Of a stretch of DNA of 64,000 bases, positions 39,630 through 54,418 are shown piece by piece (the stretch's first letter is position 1; each line of letters starts with the position of its first letter). The translations under genes were made by a program, and so were the position numbers. The stretch comes from Solea solea (Eukaryota > Chordata > Actinopteri > Pleuronectiformes > Soleidae). The notes under the pieces were generated by a model, which saw only the letters and a program-made list of their open reading frames with translations, had not been told where the DNA came from and did not search any database. Location: assembly GCF_958295425.1 (NCBI RefSeq), contig NC_081136.1:15144381-15208380 (forward strand). The letters are read 5' to 3'.

Positions 39630-41145
39630 CTGTGAATAAACATGAGGGGAAAAAAAATGTACATGATACATTAATACTATTATATTAATTGAAGAGATCA
39701 TTCTTCATTTCTGTTACAGCAGCAAAAAAAAAAAAGTGTTTTATTTTCCCCCAGAAGAAACACAACAGATGGAAGCACCATGGTTTTATCATCCTTATGC
39801 ACAGGCCTTATGGTACTGTGGCTTTCAAGTTGTCATCAAGTGACACAGTGCAAGTTGTTCAATCTCCAGTCAGCTGAACTCATACCGGGTGTGATCAACC
39901 AAACACTAAGTCCGTGTGAAACACAAAATGTATTTTTGAATATTCTGTTGTTGTTTGCTCATTGAGGTGTTACCTCCCCCACCCTCCCAACCAATCACTC
40001 CCACAGAGAGACGAGGAGGGAGTGATGAAGCGCGCACACCGCGCTTAGGGCTTTGGCGGACTACTGCGAGTGTGTATGGAGTATATGTTGTGTATCACAT
40101 ATGTCGCCCAGACCTTGTGTGTTTTCATGCGAGGCCTCGTGGTAATTGACACAAGAAGCGCGGCAGTGTTTTCCCTTTCCTGTGGGCATGTGGCACAACT
40201 TCACAGTTTGACTTTTTACACCTGTTAAAAGGATGACTACTGTGCTCACAGGCTTCTCTCCAAAGTTCCAAGTTAACAAAATGGCTAAGCACATACAGAG
40301 ATGAATGAGCCAGAGTTGCCCCTGACCTCCACTGAGCTCATGCGTCTGCTGTCATCCGTCAACTCCTGACGCCAAATGAAGTCATCGCTAAACAATTTCT
40401 GGTTAACATAAAGCAAGTGGCAAAAATCCAAAGTGATTTACATGGTGTTGGCTTGTGATTGCTGTGAAATTAACACTAGTGGTGTGTAAATACTCACTAA
40501 AATATTGCGTGAAAGTTTGCAACTCCACATCACAGAGGTATTACAGTTGAAAAACAACGTGAGGAGGAGGATAAAAGGTTTCATTATTTATATACTGATG
40601 AGATTTCCACCTCCATCCTCATCAAAGCCATGTCATGATATTAAGGGCAAGTCAGCTTTATGGCTGAGGTCACCTGAACCCTTTTATTCATTATCCACCA
40701 TCAGCCATGATCTGCTGCAGATATATAATCTCTGAACATGTCAGCCAAAGAGAGCACATAGTGCTGCCATCCTCTACACAAGCATGATCCTTGTGCGTAA
40801 GGCATCCATGCAGCGTTTAATATTGCAGAGAGATTATCATGTTCAAGTGAAGGCACACGAATTGATGTAAATGTAAATGATTGACACGGAAATCTCAAAT
40901 CATAACCACACTTATGTTCACAAACCTCCACCTTGCACTTCCATCCATCCCCGTACATATGAGCTGCTTTGGAACATTTCCCATCTCTTAATCTAGATCT
41001 TAATCCGACTTTGAAAATCCTGGATTAGATTAATCAGATTTTTGAGGAGATATTGATGGATTTTAAGAGGAATACAGGATGGCTATCTGTCACTCTATAT
41101 AATCAGACAATGTGGGTCATATAAGGAAGTTAAATGTCTGTTTTT

Positions 41146-41414
41146 ATTAGCCATGTGGGTTACATGGCGGCGTAGACCCAGGTGTGCAAACCCAGTCTGA
41201 ACATGGACTTTGTATTTTCTCCCTGTGTGTGGGGCGTGTCCTCCAGTTTCCTTCCACAATTCAGAAACATGTACTCTAAGTTGCCTGTAGGTGTGAATGT
41301 GGGAGTGTATGGTTGTTCATGTGTGTGTTGGCTCTGCGATGGACTGCCGGCCTGTCTCATGGACTCATGTGGAGGATAAAGCGGAAGACAATGAATGAAT
41401 GAATGAATGAATGA
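41146..41414 (+). mobile_element. SINE/LINE-type retroposon copy with (ATGA)n tail
   Basis: The order of phrases matches a widespread fish retroposon-like repeat: 'ggactttgtattttctccctgtg', 'cctccagtttccttccacaattcagaaacatg', 'ttgcctgtaggtgtgaatgtg', 'tgttggctctgcgatggactgccggcctgtc', 'ggataaagcgga'. The copy ends in ATGA repeats at about 41,390-41,414, as this family does. The 5' end is diverged and its border approximate. It is probably a truncated copy. Confidence 0.6.
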
Positions 41415-42120
41415 CTGGACAAAACTGGAGATCCAACAACTCTTTTGAATCACATCTTTCATTCTTGTGCAGACATAGTTCAGTTCATTATCTCTATATT
41501 ATGGCAGGTATTTCAAAATGGCACAGCAACTAAATGGAACAAAAGCATGTGTAGATGTAGCCTTGTGAGTAAATGCCAAAATAAATAAAAGTAAACAAAA
41601 GGCTTAGACAGCTGCTAGAGATCTAAATTACTTGTGACTCCATTGATGAAAAAGACATTATTTCCAAAATATATTCACACATACTGTTCATATGGGAAAT
41701 TTTATCTAAATTGTATAAACAGTGTATGGCCAACAAAACTTTAACCACTTACTGAACCTCACTGAATTTCCTGGATGATTGATGGCAAATGTTTTTATTT
41801 GCCATGTTTGCACCCTAACTGGAGATGGAGGCTGCTGAAGTAACAGGAGACAATGAAAATTTGTAGACGCATTTGCGTGGATGTGTGCGTGTGTGCGTGT
41901 GTACCATATCTCACAGCACAACCGATAAAGCAGCAACTACGTGCACAGGTGTTACTTGCAAATTATCACATAAAATGAAAAACACTTCACTATCACAGTT
42001 GTTAATTTGCTCTCAAAAAACATGTGGGCTTAGGTACAGGAACTGCTATCAAGCACCAAAGGAACACATCATAAAATGCATATTTATGAGAAGGGGTTGG
42101 ACCCAGTTCAATGGAAAAAA

Positions 42121-42150
42121 AGGAAGAAGAAAAGAAGAAGAAGAAGAAGA
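42121..42150. repeat. (GAA)n-like microsatellite
   Basis: Purine-only AAG/GAA triplets with small interruptions. Confidence 0.93.
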
Positions 42151-45100
42151 TGGTAAAAAAAAACAAAAAAACGGTAGTCCAGCACTGCCAACTCGTCTTG
42201 TATTCTAGAAGGAGCCTTACGGTACATTATGGTGCTGACTTTTCAAGGGTACTTGTTCGGGGGGGAGGGGGGATTTAGGATAACTCCCTAAGATAAGCTG
42301 GCCAACATTTAGGAGCACTAGCAGCAATGGCAGCGTCTGTTCTCAGCCACATCAAGGAGACTTCTTCATTACTGCCCTGCAGTTTCCTGCGAACCAACTT
42401 TTTTAATCAGCGATGTTGTTGTTTTTGTTATTTTAGTAATCATGCATGTGCCAGCGGGCCCAGATGAAACCTGACTGTTTTAATTAATTGACTTTTCTGT
42501 GTAGTTAAAGCAAAACTGGGTGATATAGACAGTAAGAGAGTTGATGAGGGGGAAATATGCCGTCTAGGGGCAATCGTGTGACTCAGAGGAAAAGACAAAT
42601 GAGAGGTAAAGAAATGGAAATGGAGGTAATTAGCTTGATTCAAGACTATAGGCATGGAGCTACTGTGGATAAACACACTGGATTGTTTTCATACATGTGC
42701 CATATACATTTTCCTGAAATTATACATTGGTTAATCATATGAGACAACTTTTACAATAATAAAACACCTTTCCGTGGGTTCTGAGGTGATGCAAATGTTT
42801 GCAGATAATGTAAAATTGAGTTGTCAAAAAAAAACTCTAAAAAAAGACCTGGGTTATTTACTTCCTGCTATTATGACATAGATTACCAGGAGAGTGTGAT
42901 CAAAGTGCCATGATATTGGGTGAGAACGAAACGTGTTAGGCTGTAATTAAGCATGCTGTGTGACTTGGTTTTGTCAATTATCTAACACCTGAAATTAGAA
43001 ATTCCAAGAAAGGAAGCACAAATAAATTCTATAGCCAGACTTTTTAAACTATACTGCCGTATTAACTGTGTCTTACTATTCTCAGTTTAATTAAGCTGCT
43101 TTACTTAACATTTTATTTTTTATGTAAACCTTTTTGTTTCCTGACCAATAATTGTGTTTGGCTTCTCTAACGCGATCCATGAGAGCTTGAACAATAGAGC
43201 TGTTTTACATGCTCTTTACATATACTTTCCATATTTAAATAAACAACGACCGGTTTACAATTGAGTTAAACAGCACCACTAAACCCTGTTCATGCGAGAA
43301 AACAACCAATAAAGCCATTTTGAAATAAACGAGGATATTTTAGACATGTTTACTGTTTTCAATGAGGCGTCACATATGCAGTAATGCCTAAATCTGGATT
43401 CATTGTATTTTTTTTTCTCATTATGCCACATGCTTATGCATTTTAAGGTACAATACAACAGGCATATAGTGTGGTTCTTGTTGCTGAGGAGGGCATTATA
43501 GAGAAAACATTTAACTACAATATATATCAGCCTAAATCAAACACACACTCTGTGGAAATCCATTTGAGAAATCATTTGTAAATAAAATGAACAACTGTAA
43601 GTGAATGTTTGTACTTGACCCAGTGAATTATTTGACTACCAAGTGAATGCATTTCACCACAGTGATGCAAGAAATCATGTGAATCCAGCAGTGCCAGAAA
43701 GGATCCCAGCTTATTGATTTGTGACATTGGCCACAATACAACCAATAAAAATGAAGTTTACAATCACATAAAACAAAGAAAAGCAGCAAATACTGACAAT
43801 TAAGAAGCTGAACAAGGAATGTTACTAAAATAGTTATTTCTCTATCAATCTACTAATCAATGCATGGACTAACTGTTTTGGTGACACATATAAAGTTGTC
43901 ATCTCGAGGGGTTTCGTTCCAATTCCTGTGTGCATGCTCATATATCTCCACTTTGTGGGCAGCATTTGCCCACATACTTTCATTTGAAATCATTTTGGTA
44001 ATTGATATGGATTTCTCCACATTCAGCACCCTGCTAATGTGAATGGTGAGATAGCATCGCACTGATGCACATCACCACCTGAGGGCATCTCGCCATCTGT
44101 CACTTCCTGACCTGAGGTAACCGAATATGATTTTCATTATTCCAGAGGTGTTCCACACAATGCCATTGCAACAAAATGAAACGGGATCCTGCGTGTTATC
44201 TGATGGGGGCAAACTAAGAACGATATTACCCGTCACGCCTGCTTGGAGCCCTCCCACGTAACGATATGTAATGAAGTGGGATTGTGTGTTAAGTACCATG
44301 TCTCAGTCTTTAAACTATTCCATGTCCAGATGCTTATCATACCAGTGGGGAGGGCCTGGTATTTTATTTTTTTTTATGAGACAGAGAGTGTGCTCATGCA
44401 AAAAATCCTATAAAATAAATATTAATCAGGCCCAATGTCTGCATACAGTTTGATTTAAAAGCACTCACTTGGAAATCTTAGGAGATGAAATGAGACTATT
44501 AAAAGTGAGATGATCTTCCTTCCTTTCAGAATTAAAATGTATTTTTTCAACACATAATCTGGGTGCCAAACTTTGTTGGTGGTATAAAATTGAGCAGTCA
44601 ACTGTGCGATTCAAAAACAGCCAAAAAAAAAGTCCAAATCACACTCTTATAATGTGAGCTGAAAGGTGTGGAACACTGAAGGTAAACAGAAAAGAGTGCT
44701 CTTTTAAAAGCACTGTGTGCATCCCAGGAGCTTGACAACGCGAGCAGCAAGGCATTCACTCATACAATTGGTTTTTCACAAGGGACCCCAACACAGCTAG
44801 CCAGTGACAGGCAGATAATAGCGCTAACTTTAGCCTGCACAGTCGCTGAATGGTTCTATATGATAGGCTTGTTGAGTGTGACTGATGGCTCGGGTTAAAT
44901 AATGGGACAGGCCCTCCTCCCCTCCAAGCACACAAAGGCACTGCAACCATCCCGACACACACGACACCTCAAAACTACAAGACAATAGAAACACAGTCCA
45001 TTAGAGGAAATGACTTGTACACACTAGGACAGCTGTAAAAAAAATAAAATAAATTACTGTTACAAATATTTAGCTCTACACAGACAAACTATGATGCAGC

Positions 45101-45208
45101 ACATTGGCTTGTTCAGCGTGGTGAATAAATACAGAAAGATTTAAAAGGCAGGGGAAATCTGCCTCCATTATAATGCAAAGCTCAGACACTCGCCTCTCCC
45201 CATATCTT

Positions 45209-45232
45209 CTTTTTTCTTTCTTTCTTTCTTTC
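45209..45232. repeat. (TTTC)n microsatellite
   Basis: Pyrimidine-only TTTC units after a T run. Confidence 0.93.
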
Positions 45233-45690
45233 AGCATATCTTGCCTAATGCAGCACAAAATGGATTGTATACAAAGGCAGACGGAAAGAAAGAGGCGGAG
45301 TTATAGGCAAGCCAGGGAAGAGATAGAGATGGATGATCAAAAACTGAGGAAGGAAGGAATGTAAAAGACTGAGGGGTGAGGATGACGGGGTGGGAGGACA
45401 GGCAGAAAAGGAAAATCAGCAAGATGGATACAATTGATTCACAGATGAATACAGTAAAGGACAGACATGCAGACACGAGGGAGAGGGGATTTAAGCTTAT
45501 ATTTGAAGGTCGTGAATTGTGAAGTGAGGGCATTCAATTCAAAACGCTGTTGCTATAGAGGCTCAGGTGGGCAGGATACCATGACAACGTTACCTGTTGG
45601 CCATTAATCACCTTCCAGGGGAAATCAACATGCTGTGCCCACAAACACTGCAAGTCATTATGAGGCCAGGCATGATTTTGGGGTGTGAGC

Positions 45691-45716
45691 AAAAAAAAAA
45701 AAAAAAAAAAAAAAAA
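45691..45716. repeat. poly-A tract of 26
   Basis: Twenty-six consecutive A. No retroposon body was recognised upstream. Confidence 0.93.
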
Positions 45717-46138
45717 GCCAGTGCAGCACATGACAAGAGGAGACTAATTTGCATCATTCTCCTTGTAACAATACTCATAATGTCTATTGTGAGAAAACAA
45801 ATGAAACAGACGGGCGTATGGATCGACACACTGTGACCTCCACGCACTGTATGGATTTATTTTCTGACAACCGCATCAATATGCTGTTGATGTATTGCAG
45901 TGAAGAGCAGTTTTTTTTTTTCTTAGAATATGTGTTGATATTACTGACAGGTTTATGGGGTATGATAGACTGCTAAAGATATTTTCAAATCTCTTTATTT
46001 CATGTTAGCATTATGGTAATAAATGTAGGTCTTCGTGGCTGATCAGCTGGTCTCGAATGAAACAGATCGTAGGAGCCGTAACGTAAACTTTGTTTAGTGC
46101 AAAAAACAGTTAACTACACTACAGTTTAAAAATAATCT

Positions 46139-46140
<2 letters not shown>

Positions 46141-46176
<36 letters not shown>

Positions 46177-46285
46177 CATACATATATACATATATACACA
46201 CATACATATATACATATATACACACACACATATATATACACACATACATACACACAGACACACATACATACATATATACACACAC

Positions 46286-46348
<63 letters not shown>
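46141..46348. repeat. compound TA/CA/CATA microsatellite
   Basis: About 208 bp of interleaved TA, TACA and CA units, with long pure TA blocks at both ends (46,144-46,171 and about 46,309-46,348). Open frames on both strands here are repeat artefacts. Confidence 0.97.
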
Positions 46349-46351
<3 letters not shown>

Positions 46352-46448
46352 TCCTGCATCAATTAAAGCACTTTATCTAAATGCAGCCTGGAGCAGCTAG
46401 CTGTGCAACAGCATCAGTGAAAGCATGTAAACAAGCTTAGGACTGGTT

Positions 46449-46475
46449 AGGGATGCACCAATAATGAGCTGTATA
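46449..46475. mobile_element. possible hAT-like MITE end
   Basis: TTAGGGATGCACCAATAATG resembles the terminus of the fish 'TAGGGATGCACCGAT' repeat. No clear opposite end was found, so only this short end is reported. Confidence 0.3.
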
Positions 46476-47244
46476 TTGGTTTTGCCAGACGTTAGCTGAC
46501 ATTAGCCTATCGACAAACAAACATTTGTTTGACATTTGTAGATACAGACTCTGATATTTATCTAGGCTCTGTAAACCAAGAAAGTTATAATAGGATGCAA
46601 AAATGACTGAGAGGCTTCCTTGCCGATTTCTTTTTACAACCAGTGGTATCACGCTGTCCAGTCTAAGCATCAAAGGTATAGTATTAAAGCACATTTGGTT
46701 CATTGGTAGAAATGCATAACTTGTTTTTATTTTGTGTAGTTGCTAAACAAAAATAAACAAATGTATATGGCATGACCATCTAATACAAACTGCTTTTGGT
46801 TGGTTTTTCAAAAGGAGCAACATATGGTCAGGGCAGATGCACAGGTGTGTCTATCACTATGGAAATAGTACACACACAAAATATTCATTATTCTGCAATG
46901 CCGTTACTACAATACAGAACACGAACTACACAGGATTCTGCCTCTCAGGTGCCAGGCTTATGAGGAAACACAATACAGGCCACACCTTTTCACAAGTGAA
47001 ACAAAGATGAAGCACGCCAGTTTTCTAATTACTGCTATCATTTTTCAGCACAGCCTGAGCTCAAGCGAGCCATGTTCAGAGGTCAACTGCACGGAACATT
47101 TGTATTTGCTTTTTTATTTGTAATTGACATTTGCAGGTGTCCACTTTCCTTAATTTTGTGTTTCCTCAAAAAGCATTTGCATAATTTTCCAATAGACACT
47201 TCATTCTCTGCCAGATTTGAGAAGGGAGAAAACAGTCACATACG

Positions 47245-47287
47245 ACACACACACACACACACAAACAAACAAACAAACAAACAAACA
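47245..47287. repeat. (CA)n then (CAAA)n microsatellite
   Basis: CA units change into CAAA units without a gap. Confidence 0.95.
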
Positions 47288-49781
47288 ATGACAGCAATTT
47301 CAGCTCAGCCTCTGAATAAGGGGGTACAGCAAATTCCAATGTCAATATCACTGATCCCAATGACGCATGCATTTCAATATCATTATGTGATGCTGAGCCA
47401 AGTGCACAGAATATAATGAAATCTGAAAACATGCGCTGCCTAGAAAAACGTGATGCATGTTTGTAATGTGTGCATTATGTGCATGCACTCAGCACAGACT
47501 TGATTACACCGTTAATTCTGTCTCCCATCTGGTCCTGCATGTCTGCGTGTTAGTCTTTTTGACCAGAAATTGCTGTGGTGTGTCTGGGTGGCATAATGAT
47601 CGTTGCATGAGAATCACTGGCGGCAAGATTGTGTTGTAAATGGTCTGGAAATGAGAGGTATGACCGTGTCAAACGCAACCACAGTGGTCACGACCACAGG
47701 GAATTGAAATGGGTTCCACCTGGACTCTACTCAAAGCTCAATTAGAGGCTGGGTGGGACAGGAGGGGGAGGGGCCGTACAAAAAGCTCTAGCACTTGGAA
47801 CAGAAGGCAGGTGTGTGTATGTACAAACAACCATGTCCATCAATGTCCACTAAAAATTCATGCGTATAAATGAGAGACTGGGAGAATGATTGAGGGGAAG
47901 CGGGGGAACTTAAAAAAATGAGGCAGTTCAGATGATTCACAACGCCATCATTGTTTTCTCACCAGTACCTTCACAAAGTTGTTGTAAATGTAATTTCCAC
48001 GTGACACAAATGATTTGTGCCATCCTAAATTCCTTGAGTGATATATCACTCCAGATTACTCTCTATGAGATCATTTCCCTTTACATGACAACCTTTTAAA
48101 TATATTTGCAAACACTATCTGTATATAATGAGGTACTCTCTGTGAGGAACATAGTGACAGTACTATTTATGAACACAGGGAGTAAAAGAGATTCACTGCT
48201 GCATCACCATCACTTTCAGACTCCTTTTACTGAAGGAGATGACATCTCAGTCAAAACATCTTTTGTTTAAACCTGCTCTGCATATTATTGTGTGAAATGT
48301 CCTGCTTCTAGCAGCGCTCCTCAATGTGTCAATACCAAAATGAGAACGAGAACAAAGAGTCGTTTCACCAACAAGGTCTGGTGTGTTTTGTTGCATGCAA
48401 TTACTTTCTGACTGGCTATCTAACATTATTTTTGACACTTTTTTAATGGTTGATGGTACTTTACAGTATCCTTTAGTTGTACCATCCCAGTCTCAAATGT
48501 TTCATGAGGGGTGGGAGTCTTGTTCAAGCAAATTTGAAAGGATGAAAAATGCAGGGATAAGCACAGAGCAAACACATTAAACCACTCTAGAAGCGTCCTT
48601 TGCAGTCAGTGGTTGTCTGTTTCTTTGTTGAACCAGACAGTCTTACTCTGCTGGTATTTTAAGGTAAATATTCATCCAAACATGGTTGACACACTGGGGT
48701 CAGAGGTCATCATGGCAAATTGCTTTCGAGCTTGCTTTTTTTTTGTTGTCTCGCAGCTTTTAGAAAAAGCTGGCTGAAATGTGAGAGAGCCTCTCTTGTC
48801 GAGACCTCGGTGACCTGGTTTTGGAGTGATCGATTAGAGTGCAAGACTAAGCCCGTGAATGAGTGGTAGAATGCTCGGGGGCCAACTTTCAAACTCAAAA
48901 TTTAAAAGTTCAATAGTAGTGAAAGAACGTGAATGATACTAGACGGTATTGAAAGAAACTGAACTAAAGCCATGCTTCATTGCAAACTGGTTTTGTTGCG
49001 GTTGCTTTTTATGCACTCGAGTGTCAGCCCACGCAGACAGCTGTGAAAGAAGACAACCTCAAGTGCACTGTTAAAAGCTACCAGCCCAGCCAAGATCCTA
49101 TGAGCCATTTTGGAATCATTATAGATCAGGTCACCGTGAGAAGCCCTCCAAGTTGCCAACACTTCTTCCTCCTGTTTCTTCCGAGCCCAACTCATCACAA
49201 AATGCTCAGAGATAATCATCTTTAATTGGGCATTTTGTTGTTCTGAACCATAGGGAAGAGGTGCCTGCTGAGTAAAGTATGGCAGAAGTGCAGTGAGCTG
49301 GCAGGCCGCAGTGTCCCTCAGTCCTCACTCTGACTGGTATAGAATAGAGTTTAATGAAACTTTGATTGGTCTGGGCAAACATCCTCATGGGGTATATCTC
49401 TGGACAAAAAAAGAGCAATACTCTCCTCTCTCGGGCTGACAAATCATGGCTGGCCTGATGGTGTCCACTCTTAGCATGAATTCTAAAACCTGATGAGACA
49501 GCTGGGCACCAAGGGTGATGTTCACTTCGATCTTAATGTCTACTGAATAACAATTCATGCTCTACTACTTCATGAGGATCTAGTTTTTATCACTACACAA
49601 TAATAAGTAAAGTAATGACTGAATCAATACAATATATCGATAACTATGCAATTACCTAGCGTACAGCACATTACAGGAAATTTGATAAATATCACAAAGT
49701 CACCAAATGTTTATAAACAAAGTTTACTTGGGATTTTTTTTGGTGACCTATTTGTTATTATAAAAATGTTCAGGCATGATA

Positions 49782-49807
49782 TGTGTGTGTGTGTGGGGGG
49801 GGGGGGG
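49782..49807. repeat. (TG)n followed by a G run
   Basis: Six TG units run directly into fourteen G. Confidence 0.93.
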
Positions 49808-52800
49808 ATTCAGCCAAGCATCCATAGTCAGCTGCCCCAATTTCTAAAGATCGCCATCAGCCATAGAAATCTGATTGTCTACATTAAAGTATCCTTTAAT
49901 TTCAGCAGGCAGCCACTGAACAAACAGTGACTTCAACTAATGTAGCACTTTTGTAATAAGACTCAGCAGCATGTACTTTCATGCTGAGACAGTTACCTTA
50001 AAAAAAAAGCTACTTTGTTGCTACTGTGTTAGTTTCATTTCAGTAAATGCTGACTAATTCTAATTAAGTCATTAAAGATTGTGTGTGAAGTGCAAATCTG
50101 CAAGCACATGGGATTTAATTAAGTGAACTGGAGACCACAGAGAGAGAGAAGCACACTGACACCCTGTTGGTGCCATCAGTGCTTGTTCGATTGGCCTTGT
50201 GTGAGAGCGTGAGGGCAGGAGGGGGTGGGGTCAGCTGGATGTTTTACCTGTCAGATGAGAACATAAACAGAGAGTACCTGCAGTACACAGGGGGAGTGGA
50301 GGACACTCTGTGACCTGTGTGTGTTTCCATGCACTCGACACACTTCGGGGGAGCTGCGTGAAAGCACACATATGCATGCCGTCCAGTGACCTTGCCCAGT
50401 GTCTCTTGGCTGAGCAGCAGAATGTGTTTGGGTTGGACTCAGCAGGCAACCTTTCCAAATCTAAAAGCAGTGATCTCCCGCAGTGAGGCGGCCACATAAC
50501 GTCAGGGATAGTAAGTAAATGTCAAAGTAGAGAAATAGACCTCAAGCCATGACTTTTACTGTTCCACGATTAGGACTTACACACATACACATGGAATAGG
50601 CCTTACCTCAAGAATCAAAATGGATTCAATAAGTGTTTAAATAGTACTAGGGTCTGCACCCAGTTCCACTGTAGAAAATGTAGAATTGTACATTTGTTTG
50701 GCAGCTGGGACACACAGATGCTCGTATACCTACTATCCTATTTGTCTCACAACTCTTTTCTCACATCCTAAACCCCTTTGCCCTATCCTTTCTTCTCTCT
50801 TTCCCATACTCGTAAGACACACTTTAGTAGACACAGAACAGAATCACCAGAACTTGTGACCCAGATCTGGGTCCTAATTGCACTCTGGTGTAACTCTATT
50901 CATCCACTTACGCCACAACAAACACCATTCTGCCCGCTGCTCCGAGCGGATGAAAGTGAGGAAGTCAGTAATTGCTTTTGACTTTCCAGAGTACCGCACC
51001 CCAACTATGTGGACATTTTGCAGACCTACTCGGAGCGCAGTCTTTTTAATGAGATTGCCTCCTGTTTATGCCAAGGGGACAACAGAAGACGCTCGGTTGA
51101 TAGAATTGGCCTTTTACCAGTCAATACAAAGTGTATCAATGCTGGGAGGATTTTAGGAGCAACCTGTATTTGGCCAAAAATAAATAACTGTAAGGTTTTA
51201 CGGACAAGTCATCCAGCTAGGTTTTTTTTTATGCCAAAGTCGTCATTTTTTTATACCCAATCAGCAATCTTTTATGATGTCTTTGCAGACAAATAAATTT
51301 GATGATTAAATGTCTCCACTTACAATTGAACCAGTACATTGCTTCTATAAATAGCAATATTAGCCTGCTATTCCTTTGATCGTTTGGCTTAGACATCGGC
51401 AGCCAAACACCTGTAGGAGGAACTGCAATTGAACTGTTCTACATTCTATCATAGTTGATGAAAAGAGGTTTATTCAAGAGTTTGACATTTTTGCTTTGGA
51501 TTATTATTAAGAAATGACTGGATGGTGATACATTGTGTAGACATTCATGGTTACAGATGATAAAACCCAGTGGTGAACACATGACTTTGGACTTTAAGAC
51601 ACAACGTTGGTAAATTGGGTAAAAAATGTTGTAAAGTATTTAACTAAAAGCACTGCTATAATCAAGTGCAGCCATACAGCAGTGAGTGTGGGTATAAAGA
51701 CTCTTGGCCTTGGTTTAACCCATAGCGGCAGCTCTTGATTTTTCAAAAAATCAATATGACAAAAATGTGAAGCAAAGCAACACTCTTCTGCATTTCCTTT
51801 TGCTGGAATTTCAAAAAGATATTTGACTAGTGCTGACACTTGGCGTCAATGTCACGTTGCCTCAACACTGATGTCAATCTCGCAATTCTTTGCATCTGAT
51901 TATGGTTTTTGATCCATCACCACAAACTCCCTCAGACAAGCACAATATTGACTGCATTTCTGGGGAGTCGTGTCAGATACGTCTATTCCATACTTACAGT
52001 GGGGTGCCCTAAGCTCAGCTGAAAGGGGGCTTTCTACCCCTCCGTCCTGTCTTCTTTCTCTCTGCTCATTTCATTCCTGTATCAGCCCGACACTGGAATG
52101 TTATTCATCCTGCACAACAGGCCACCAGGAGTCTGTGTGTGTTGAGGGAGGGAGGACCACCTTTAAAGAAACCATGAAACTCTATCCTATATCCACTGCC
52201 CCTTCATAATCCACCCACCCTGATTCCCTGCTGAAACTGGCCAAGTCATTTTTTTTTTTCTTTGCTTGATTCTATATCATGAGTGTCTATTTGAATACCA
52301 AAGTCTTTTCTTTCGACTTGGACACTGAGCAAAGTGGGGTCTCTCCACATGTCTGGCATGCAATTCCTGGAGCAGTTGGTTCCACGCCTCCCCTTGGGGC
52401 GAGGAGAGGACTTAGCTCTGACACAAGTCCAATACACACAGCTGATGCCTCAGGCTGGCAAAGTCTAATGACTTTATCTGTGTGGGACTTTATTGGTGGA
52501 ACTCATATTTATTACCCAATATGTCCATTGGGAGAAGTGGAGATATTATAACAGCAGCCAACAGCACCATGTTCATGTCAAGAATTTTAAATTGGATATA
52601 GACAATGGATATTGGGCAAATTTTGGCAAGGCTGAGCGTGCAGATTGAAAAACGAGGAAACTGCCACGCAACAAGCAGAATTATGGCCGGCTCTGATTAA
52701 CAGATGACATAGAACTCCCAGTATGAAGATTGACTTTCCTCTAAAAATCTGTTATCATGTAAAATATGTCATTTGATGTTTTGGAGGCTTTGTCAAATTT

Positions 52801-54391
52801 GATGGATACTTACAAACTCTGATTGAAAAATAAGTGACATGATGGAGCTCCGCTTGGAAGAGTTTAATTCATTGGACCAGAGGAACGGAGTCACTCATGT
52901 CATTAAAAAAAATTACAGTACTATAGATGTAGGACACAGTGAAATTTATTGTAGCTCTGTTACAGTCCGAGCGGCTACATAAATTAATGCACAAGTCTCG
53001 TAATATTCCACATTTTGTTTCAATATATGTGATATAGTGATTACACTCTTAAACGAATGTTGCCAGAGCCTTATAGGCTTTTCCTCTGAGCTACTAAGAT
53101 CCCCTGTTGTCCAAAAACTCCTAAAAACACAAGTCATGCTTACTGTTTTAGTATCATTTGATAAAAACTTGAGTGTAAGAAAATGATTTAGGTTCAAAAC
53201 AATGGGAATCAGAGAAATCTGTCCACTGACCATGCACAGAAAACATGGCATTTAGAGCAATACTATGTGTTCTCCAATTTCTGCCCTCCATGGCTGATTT
53301 TTCCTATGTGCATGTAGACATAGTGAGCAAGAAGACGTTCCCTGCTGGTTGAGCTCTGATGATGGCGCCCACAACAGCACATCCTGATGCCATCTACTCA
53401 GGGGCTTAAATCTTCCACAGCCCCATCATTGAGAATCGTGCCTTTCATCCTCGTGACACATCGCAGCAACGGAGTCTCTGAGGTGATTGATGATGGCAAC
53501 ATATACTGCGACGCTCCGGTTTTCACTCGTCTAAACTGCGTGAAGAAAGAGCCCACGCGCATAAATTGCAATTGTTTCTGCTCCAATCGCTGCAACCTTA
53601 TCTGCATATAAGCGGCATCTGTTTTGACCTCACATACTAACCCAGAGCCGCATCAGACATCAGCCAAACACATTCCCAGTAAGACTATATTCCCTCAGTG
53701 CACACTCGCTGTGCTTTAGCCGTGATGGGAGAATTAGAAAGATTTCACTGAATAGTCTTAATAGAAAATAAGGTTCACAGAGGTTAATGCAATTTCATGG
53801 TAGAGATAGTTGCACAAATGAGATACTGAGAATAGGGTGGTAAAGATAAACAACATTCCAATAAAATAGGACAAAAAAAAACAGACAATGTTAGAGGACA
53901 ATGTACAGCCGTCTGTCACTGCCTGATACATTAACATTTGGGTTTATTCAAAATCTTCATTGCCCTTTCCCATGAGTATGGCAAAATAAAACGAGTCTTC
54001 CATTCTAATAACGTTCACACAATACACTGTGTATTTCAGTACTGCCAGTAAATAGTATATGGTTTTAATTTAGTTTTGGTAAGGACACCAGCATTGTCTC
54101 CACAACTTTCTGAGGGGACATTCTGTGAAAGGCAGGGACCCATCTCCAGAATGGAAAGGCCACATGTTAAGTGGATTGACTCGGAGAAATGTCCTCTGTT
54201 CACTCTGACTGTGCAAATCATTATTTAAATTGAAGCACACCTCAGCGATCCAAAGCCGTATCCATACATTAATGCTCTCTGCAAATGGCACCAATAACTC
54301 AGTATATTTGAGTGATTTCCACCGTGTGCGCTGATGCTGACAGTTTCTTTGACGATCCCTTAAAAATTCAAATGAATTGAGGAGACGGCGC

Positions 54392-54418
54392 AGTGTGTGT
54401 GTGTGTGTGTGTGTGTGA
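54392..54418. repeat. (GT)n microsatellite
   Basis: Thirteen GT units in unique sequence. Confidence 0.95.
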
